NCBI GenBank assembly: GCA_014607495.2
Contig: CP053155.1
Location: forward strand, 10,850,001 to 10,914,000
Length of the DNA: 64,000 nt
From: Carposina sasakii
Lineage: Eukaryota; Arthropoda; Insecta; Lepidoptera; Carposinidae
Direction of reading: 5' to 3'
Below the pieces are notes generated by a model that saw nothing but the letters and a program-made list of their open reading frames with translations, had not been told where the DNA came from and searched no databases. The position numbers and the translations under genes are program-made. Below are positions 56,815 to 64,000 of this stretch, piece by piece; position 1 is the first letter of the stretch, and each line of letters begins with the position of its first letter.

Positions 56815-58416
56815 TTAGTTTTTTGGATTAGAATCCAAAGTGATAATATTTTTCCCAACATATTGAGAAGTTAAAAAACTATCTAGAGGAGCCAAATTTA
56901 TGGCTGGAATAGACATGCGATTATGTAGCATATTTGCTACCTGTCTTAAATTATAATTAGATAAACAATATTTATGTTTACTCATGTATGAACATTTCAT
57001 TGATAAATTGATGTCCAGTAATGTAATATTTGGACAATAGTATGCCACTGTTGACATCAATTTATTTAATCTATATCTATGAGTATTTTCTGCCTGTGGC
57101 CAACCATTACTGTAGGGCAGTGTAAACAAAATTACTTTGTGAACTTTAATGTTATTTAAAACTTGATACAATTTATCCACATCTGCCCTACAATTCAAAC
57201 CTTTCCTGTTGCCAATCAGTAGTACAAGAGTTGTATTTATGGAAAATTTATACAATTTTATTTTGTTTAATATGTAGTTTAAAGGAGCATCAGGCATGCA
57301 GTAGTTTAATACTGATCCTGATGGGCATTGAAATTGGTTGATAAGCTGACCCAAACCCTTACCTATGCTGTCAGAGAATATCACCATTTGAGGCTGAGAC
57401 CGAGTGTCCTCAGAATTGGAAATACAATAGTTTTCATTATTATTATTACTTGGTGTGAGACTGTTTTTCACCGGTGTAGACAAAACGGAACCACTCTCCG
57501 ACTGCACATTCAGTGTAGGTATATTGCATGAGCATGACAAAGTGCTGGACCTTGTAAGTGATTCAAACCTCTGTTCATTATAATTACAGAGATCAATCAA
57601 CTCCGTCATTGCCAGAGTGTGCTCCCGTATTTCATTTTGTGAGCTATTATATTTGTTGGTAATGTAGTCTAAAGAGACTTGTAGACTACTTAATTCCTCC
57701 TGTAGTTGGTGAATAATGGTCTCATACTCAGTTGTTGTGCTTCTTGATGCCGCTGAAAGAGAATCAATCTCATCAAGCAAACTGATTCTTTCTCTATTAT
57801 ATTTTACATTTTTTATGAATAATTTATTTTTACCCACTATTTTTTGAGTCTTTTTAATAAATCTATTTAATTTACAGTATTTTTTAACCTTGTTCTTGCT
57901 GCAAGAATGATCATGATTATTTGTGCTGTTAATTGATTCATCACAAGTTAGATCTATGATGGTCTTGGGTGCACATTGGCTTGCAGCAGTTACCAGGTTA
58001 GGGGCGTCAGATACTAGCTCCTCATAAAGACTAACAGTCTGTGCAGTTTGCCTATCTTGTATGACCTTTCTTAATTCTAAAATCTCATCATGAGCCGCAA
58101 GCAATTGAGATTTTTGCAATTTTATTTGTTGAAGAGCTTCTTCATATTCTGTACTATGTACATCAAACCTATCAATTATCGCCTGTAGACAGTTTCGCTC
58201 CTCTATGGCATCTGTATATTTGTTGTCTAAGATTGACATTTCAGATTTAATTTTCTTGTTAATATCTAATATACGAATAAATTCTTTCTCATTGTCCTCC
58301 CTTTCTCTCTGCAGTTGATCACATAGCTCCTTGGACACTTTTAACTCCTGTAAAGTTAGTTGGAGTTTATTTTGCTCCTGTTGAGCACTGGTCTTGCGGG
58401 TCAACACAGATGTCAT
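56815..58416 (-). CDS. LINE ORF1 with coiled coil and SGNH-esterase-like domain
   Basis: A 533-codon intact frame. Residues 1-115 and about 215-280 are heptad-rich coiled coil (LQLTLQELKVSKELCDQLQ, and LLDEIDSLS with EYETIIHQLQEEL). Between them is a Lys-rich basic patch (KNKVKKYCKLNRFIKKTQK) suited to RNA binding. From about 340 an SGNH-hydrolase-like fold is suggested by VIFSDSIGKGLG (block I, Ser in SDS) and LVLLIGNRKG (block III, GN) with hydrophobic strands after. CR1-type ORF1 proteins carry such an esterase domain. The distal Asp/His block is not clear. ORF1 proteins bind the element's RNA. Confidence 0.8.
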   Translation of the reverse strand: MTSVLTRKTSAQQEQNKLQLTLQELKVSKELCDQLQREREDNEKEFIRILDINKKIKSEMSILDNKYTDAIEERNCLQAIIDRFDVHSTEYEEALQQIKLQKSQLLAAHDEILELRKVIQDRQTAQTVSLYEELVSDAPNLVTAASQCAPKTIIDLTCDESINSTNNHDHSCSKNKVKKYCKLNRFIKKTQKIVGKNKLFIKNVKYNRERISLLDEIDSLSAASRSTTTEYETIIHQLQEELSSLQVSLDYITNKYNSSQNEIREHTLAMTELIDLCNYNEQRFESLTRSSTLSCSCNIPTLNVQSESGSVLSTPVKNSLTPSNNNNENYCISNSEDTRSQPQMVIFSDSIGKGLGQLINQFQCPSGSVLNYCMPDAPLNYILNKIKLYKFSINTTLVLLIGNRKGLNCRADVDKLYQVLNNIKVHKVILFTLPYSNGWPQAENTHRYRLNKLMSTVAYYCPNITLLDINLSMKCSYMSKHKYCLSNYNLRQVANMLHNRMSIPAINLAPLDSFLTSQYVGKNIITLDSNPKN

Positions 58417-58880
58417 TATTGACTAGTTTATATTTGATTGGCAAAAAAAGGTAATTGAATAAGGTTTAGGCAGCTGTATGACTGAGCAGAAACAAAGAGA
58501 GAACGTCCAGAAGTATGTCAACTAAGATATAAGACATTTATATATTTTATACACAGACTATGTACAATTACTTACGGAGTAAATTAGGTTTGTGTATTAC
58601 AAAAATAGACAGTAAAATATATCAAACCTAGATATGTTTTACAGGTTTTGTTTTAAATTTTGATTTACAATTTCACTTTTATCACTAGCAGTAGGTAGAT
58701 TTAACCGGCACCGAAATTATTGGATTTATACACTTTAGCACCAATAAAAGCACAAAATATTTTACTTATTATCTTCCTAAGCACTTATAAAACCTAAATA
58801 TGTAATATTTAACAGTATTTATACAATATTTACAATTAATACGAATAAAATTATTAAGAAAAGGTTAGATCAGCTGTCAA

Positions 58881-59038
58881 CCATAGTGTTGCCACAAGCA
58901 GAAAAAAAAAGGTTGGTGGTGGACATACCCAAAGCGATTTTTATTTTATACGTTACAATAATATTTTTTATTATAAATATTTTTAAATAAACTAACACAT
59001 CTACCTACTTATTGTATATTTTATTTTATACTTTTTAT
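58881..59038. other. Spacer between LINE and TIR element
   Basis: AT-rich, nothing recognised. Confidence 0.4.
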
Positions 59039-60134
59039 CTTTTGAATTTTTTATGCGCCGGATAATATCAGGCACTCAAAGATTAACTGGGTAATTGCCC
59101 AGATAATTGAATTTATATGTATATCAATACTAATACTTATTTTATTTAAAGTTACAATTTTTTTTTATGAAAAACCGACTTCCTCCCCTATGAGTAGGGT
59201 TGCCAGGCGTCCGGATAAACATATAAATATAGATAGAGTCAGGCTTTTTTGTCGTGTGTCCGACCAAAATTAACGTTGTCCGGCCTGTCCGGCTTGTGTT
59301 AGGCTTTTCACCAAGCGCGGATCCATGGGGTCATGGGGCTCATGACCACTCCCCTGGGACTTAAGCCAACTTAGGCAATGCAATAATTTTATAAGCGACA
59401 GCGAAGATCGTAAAGTTATCGAAACTTCGTTGCCGCCCATCATAACGTCTAAGCCTCCTGGACGAACAAGTTTCTAGCAACTCTAAAAAGTCTAATAGCA
59501 ATGTCAAGATTTTTGTAAAGAAGAATAGGCTACCTTTTATTACAAAATTTTGCGCTCGTGCTGGTGTTAATTGTGATTCAATTCATATCTGATATGGCCT
59601 CTCGATTACACGAAGACTTTACCTGCCATAGAGGGATTTTGTTACAAAAAAGTTTCACTATCTGTTTTTCGGCGGCTCCATTATCAGACCCTCGTTTCCT
59701 TTATATTATGTGTAGCTGACCAAAATTCTCTATAAAAATCTAAAAACGGACTAGTCGTGCCTATTATATTTGAGGATATCCCTAGATTCCTTAGAGATTC
59801 CATCATCAGATGTTATGTTTTATATGTAAGTGATCAAAACGCTCAGTAAAAGTATAAAAACAGACTACATATGCCTACAATATTTGAGGATTGCCCTCGA
59901 TTTCTCCAAGATCCCATCATCAGATCCTGATGTGGTGAATATAGGACCAACTTGGAAGGATACAATCACCATCTATAAAAAAAATTGAAATCGGTTCATA
60001 AATGATAGAGTTCTGAGGTAACACACATAAAAAAAAACATACAGACGAATTGATAACCTCTCTTTTTGAAGTCGGTTAAAAAAGAAATAACCTTTGAGTG
60101 CCTGATATTATCCGGCGCATAAAAAATTCAAAAG
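59039..60134. mobile_element. DNA element with perfect 43-bp TIRs
   Basis: Bases 59039-59081 are the exact reverse complement of 60092-60134 (outer end CTTTTGAATTTTTTATGCGC, inner end GGCACTCAAAG). The 1.1-kb element has no transposase frame. It contains an inner pair (AAAACCGACTTCC near 59170 and GAAGTCGGTTAAAA near 60070) and the ACAGACGAATTGATAACCTC block known from a common insect repeat. Fragments near 28665 and 31290 are related. No convincing target duplication was found. Confidence 0.75.
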
Positions 60135-63100
60135 TAATAAGTGGTCATTACACTTTTAAAAAGACAGAGAACAGAAAAGTAGTAACAAAAGAACAAAACT
60201 AAAGCTTCTTAATATTGCATTAAATATTACAGAATTTAATCAGACGAGACATAAAGTTGCAGCTATGACGAGCAATAGTTGCTAATATTAGTTTAGCCAG
60301 TAATAATTTGTAGAAGAAAATTTTATTACAATATAATCGAATCTATTCGAGACTCTCTACAAAATAACATGTAAACTACACTTAAAAGAAAACAGAAAAG
60401 AATGCAAGCTTATGGAAATGAAGTAAACCTTTGTGTACCTACTGATATTTTTTTATTGACGCGTTAGAAAACTATCAACAATAATCACTACTCTATCAAT
60501 TCAATTTTTAATGTTTTCATTTATTTGCACACAATAACTATGGATCTCGGTCTGTAATAAACGATTTTATTTTATATATTTATGATGAATGAAATGTCCA
60601 ATAGCAATATAAAATTGCGGACCGAACCTAAGCTTGCCCGTCTATCTTTGAAGACTTCATAATAACTAGGGTATTATAAAAATATCCGGCCAGTTCTTTA
60701 CGTTGACATTTTGATATTTCATTTCTAGACGACTACTTACGGAGATATTTTAATGCCAAATGTTACTCTTAAAATAATGGTCTGACGTTTTTTATCGTCC
60801 ACATAGAGTGCTGGACTAGGTTTATTTTTTACGATTTAGAGTCATATTTGTGGCGAAAATAGAGTAATGTATTAGTAAAATAGAATGGAAATAATTGAGA
60901 AAAATTTTAACAAAGGAACTGGGTTAAACGTGTCAATCTATGAACGATTGTGCATGAGCCAATAATAATTGTATTTCATTTGCAAAATGCCAATTTTTTG
61001 CCAGACCTGCCTTATCTTTTATGATACCCAAAACGTTACTTATTTGCGTAATTAAAAAAACTATTCTTTATTTGTACAGAGTTTCACATCCAGACCGCAT
61101 AGATAATGTGAAGTTTCCTCATTTGTTTCTCCCCTAACAAACTGTAATGAGGGAATAAAAATTTATAGAGCTCTAAATACTTACCGCTGGGATCGGGCAT
61201 CTTGTACGAGATCCTAATAAAACTGGTAAATTCATTGTAAAAGTTTACCATTGTAATTCACTGTGAATAAGTAATATAATTCTACGGTGAAAATTTATAT
61301 TGCTTATAGACCGTAATTAAATTTTTCATTATTTATAACTACCTACGTAATAATTATAATTGCAATATTCCCATAACTAGATAAATATTTACAACAACAT
61401 TTTACAAGGCTGTAACAACTTGTAATCCCTGTTTGATGCCTCTGTAAGTACCTAAATATTTAAGAAAAACTATAGAAGAATATTGGAATAAGATATAAAT
61501 AAGATAAAAATTCAATTAAAATATGCAAACATTAAAATAATACTACCGATATCACTAAATCTCAGTATCTTAGTAACTAATAGTCTTTCAGATATTTACA
61601 AAACTTGAACATAAACCACGCTGTTTCTCAATATCGAAATTTATATCAAATTACGAACATAAGTCACATAACAGGTGAGTTTCGAAAGGCCTTATCTTAA
61701 ATCACTATCAACGTTTAATATTAAATTCACTTTCGCGAATTGGCAATTGACTTGATATCGAATAATTGACAAATATCTTGAAATTGACAAATACCGATTG
61801 ATTCTTCTCAAATTTCAACTAAAAGGAGATATAAGTAGTTTATTAGGTATAAACGTTAAGGGCCTGTTCAGACACACGTTCGGAAACCTTGAAAGGTGAC
61901 CGATATGAACTTGTTCCACTTTTTAAACACATAAAGAAATAATTAAATAGTATTACTAAGATTAAAAGATTCAAATTGCATTAACCTCTATGTTACGAAC
62001 CTATATTATATGTGGTTTGTATAAGCCCCCCGAAATTATATCCCATATAATTATTGAACCACAGAAAATAGGTAATGGCGCCCAAATATAAGTCTTGTTT
62101 TATATCCAAGCAAACTCAAAGACCATAGCAAATATTCCTCTTGAAGATACAGCAATAACCATTAACACGTCAGTACCGCGCAACTTCTTAAACGTTAAAA
62201 ATGGATGCAAAAAACCGTCAGCAACAATATTAAGTACAGTACACCGCGTACAAACGTCTGTGCTTTTAGCGGCGGGGGCGGAAGCGCACCGTTTTATTGT
62301 TGGCAATAAATTTTACGTCTGCCATAGCAGTCGAGATTGCCGGGGATTTTTGTACTTCATCGCCATGAAAGGGTGCTGGAGTTGTCTTATTTCGGTTTAT
62401 TGTTTTCGCAGATTGGATGCGGTTGTAGACTTGCTGGTTTGTAAGTGACGGAATGGATGCAGGTTAGAACAATTCGAAAGTCGAAATTGCTTGTTAAGTG
62501 GTTCTTTGCCGATGATTCCGAATTTGTTTGCAACATTTTTATTTAAATTGAGTTTTTATTTCTGAGAATAACGTAAAGACAATGATTTTAAATTATCAAT
62601 CTGATAAATTTTAAAGGACATCAATCTAACATGTTATTTCTTTCCGTTTACGTCAAAAAAACAAAACCTAATATGTGCTAGATGCAAGTGTTGGTTGGAC
62701 GGATCTAAAATTATTATGTTTAGTAACTTACCAACTGCCAAAGTTTAGAAAAATCTATTGATTATACAGTATTTAAAAATGAAATTAATTCCATAGTAGG
62801 TACCTAAGCAATAAATAGGTACATAAACAATCTTAAACATTACCCACATAAAACGCACTCAGTCTGTAATTAGTTTGATCAAACCACTTAATATTCATAC
62901 AAAGCATCACTATATCTACAAACAGACCGTTTGTGATAGTAACTACATGTATCTAGGTTCCTGTGAAGGAAACCGAGATCTAGTTTACCTACTGCAATTG
63001 ATTTTATGACGATAAAAACAGAATTTAATGCTATAAAGAATTAAGGCCTATCTTATCTCCAAGCAGGATAAAGAAAATTTTAATATTCCATTCGTTACCG

Positions 63101-64000
63101 CTCGTTTTATTGTTGAACTTGTGCCAGAAAAAAGCCATTAGTGGGCTAATTGGTTAAAGGTAAGTATGTAATATGCACACTTTTACCCACTTTGGGGTGA
63201 TGCGTTAGTATCATCAAAAACATTGTTAAGTTAGTGTCTAAACTTTTCACGAGTTTAGTCGAAAACTGGATAAAAACAAGATCTAAAAAAGAAAAAATAG
63301 GTACCTAAATCTCGGTATAGAAAATAGAATGAGATATCGACTGAGAAGATTCCTTTTGGCAAGATCACCTATCAGCCTATTTATTTGAACTATTTACGGC
63401 CAATTTCAATACGAGAGAAGGAGAAAAGAATCTCGTATTTTTTATTCCTAATTTGAAATTTTGTATGAAAACAATTGAAGATTAAATCTGAGATATGCAA
63501 AATATCTCCGAAGATCAGTTATTGAAATTGGCTGTTAGTAAATATCCTACAATCCTAAAATTCCTACAATCTTACCTATTTAGTGATAAGATATCAAGAC
63601 AACAATTTTGACAATGTAGACAGAGAGCGTCTTTCATAAAAATTTAATCTAGCCGCGGAAAAGTAAAAATTTTAGTATCTATCACGTTTACTATAAAAAT
63701 TACATACTATGTTGCTATGACGAAGGCTCGTAGAAAAGCAAAGAAAAACGTAATACTAGAAATCGAGCCTTCCATTGTTTTAACATGGAAAAAAGAAAAT
63801 AAATTCCAGTAGCTTCCGAATCTCAATCTCTAGTATCGTAACAAGTTTGTTTGGCTTCATTTACTCATCCAATCTTTTCTAAATTTTTCATACCTACATA
63901 TTAGACATTCTGTAGTCCACGCAGAAGTCGCGGGCGTCGACTAGCTAGAGATAAATCAAACATTACTAATTACATAACATTACTGCAACTACATTGGATC
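60135..64000. other. No supported gene
   Basis: AT-rich sequence with no recognised domain, RNA gene or complete repeat. A plus frame at 62095-62448 and an overlapping minus frame lie in a GC-richer patch near 62170-62420; neither has a domain or splice partner that I can support. Confidence 0.45.
63909..63946. repeat. ACTAGTGGACGCC family, end fragment
   Basis: CTGTAGTCCACGCAGAAGTC then GCGGGCGTCGACTAG: one terminal end of the family at 3186, slightly diverged. Confidence 0.55.

Larger units (their letters stand above)
52911..58880 (-). mobile_element. CR1-like LINE, near full length, ORF2 broken
   Basis: On the minus strand: a 5' UTR (from about 58880 to 58417), ORF1 58416-56815, a 69-nt spacer, ORF2 56743-53851 in two frames, a long 3' UTR, and a tail of TTTGAA-type repeats at about 52911-52940. 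An esterase-like ORF1 and an APE endonuclease plus RT in ORF2 fit the CR1 clade. The outer limits are approximate; no target duplication was found. Confidence 0.75.

Noticed and set aside
62095..62448. Plus-strand 117-codon frame and overlapping minus frame
   Set aside because: No domain, no splice partner, no start context that can be judged; kept only as a GC-richer patch.

Overview
The window looks like a piece of lepidopteran (moth or butterfly) nuclear genome. It is AT-rich. It has split genes with GT-AG introns, tRNA-derived SINEs, a short tract of the insect telomere unit TTAGG, and retroelement families typical of insects. This placement is an inference from style and element families; no search was run.

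One host gene is well supported, on the minus strand between 24859 and 11997. It has eight exons whose splice phases agree and which sum to 5196 nt, or 1731 codons plus stop. The first seen exon opens on an acceptor, so the true start lies to the right and was not found. The product is a Rho-type guanine nucleotide exchange factor: about 1300 residues of low-complexity, Ser-rich sequence with two cysteine clusters, then a DH domain, then a PH domain, then a short basic tail. Its introns hold SINEs and MITEs; the PH-coding part has a SINE about 27 bp from a donor site and a duplicated acceptor region.

Left of the gene (1-11996) I see no other gene, only dispersed repeats: a retro-tail element with a 10-bp target duplication, several ACAGGRTG-ended MITEs including a head-to-head pair, and a perfect 23-bp hairpin. 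From 24862 to 43253 there is intron or intergenic DNA with nested mobile elements. One is an 822-bp TIR element inside a non-LTR retrotransposon fragment, where removing the element and one TA copy restores the reading frame.

The most striking block is 43254-52118. A 5'-truncated Penelope-like element (PLE) carries a GIY-YIG endonuclease and is arranged as two inverted arms flanked by a 12-bp direct repeat. Each arm holds a hammerhead-ribozyme-like motif. A BEL/Pao LTR retrotransposon with one open 1717-codon ORF, 186-bp LTRs that read as identical, and a GGTAT target duplication sits inside the right PLE arm. Its primer-binding site matches tRNA-Tyr, and its U5 region carries two further tRNA-Tyr-like segments.

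Right of this (about 52910-58880) is a near full-length CR1-like LINE on the minus strand. ORF1 has coiled coils and an SGNH-esterase-like part. ORF2 (endonuclease plus reverse transcriptase) is broken by a 67-bp tandem duplication whose filler matches sequence 1.2 kb away. An element with perfect 43-bp TIRs follows at 59039-60134. The remainder to 64000 shows no supported gene.
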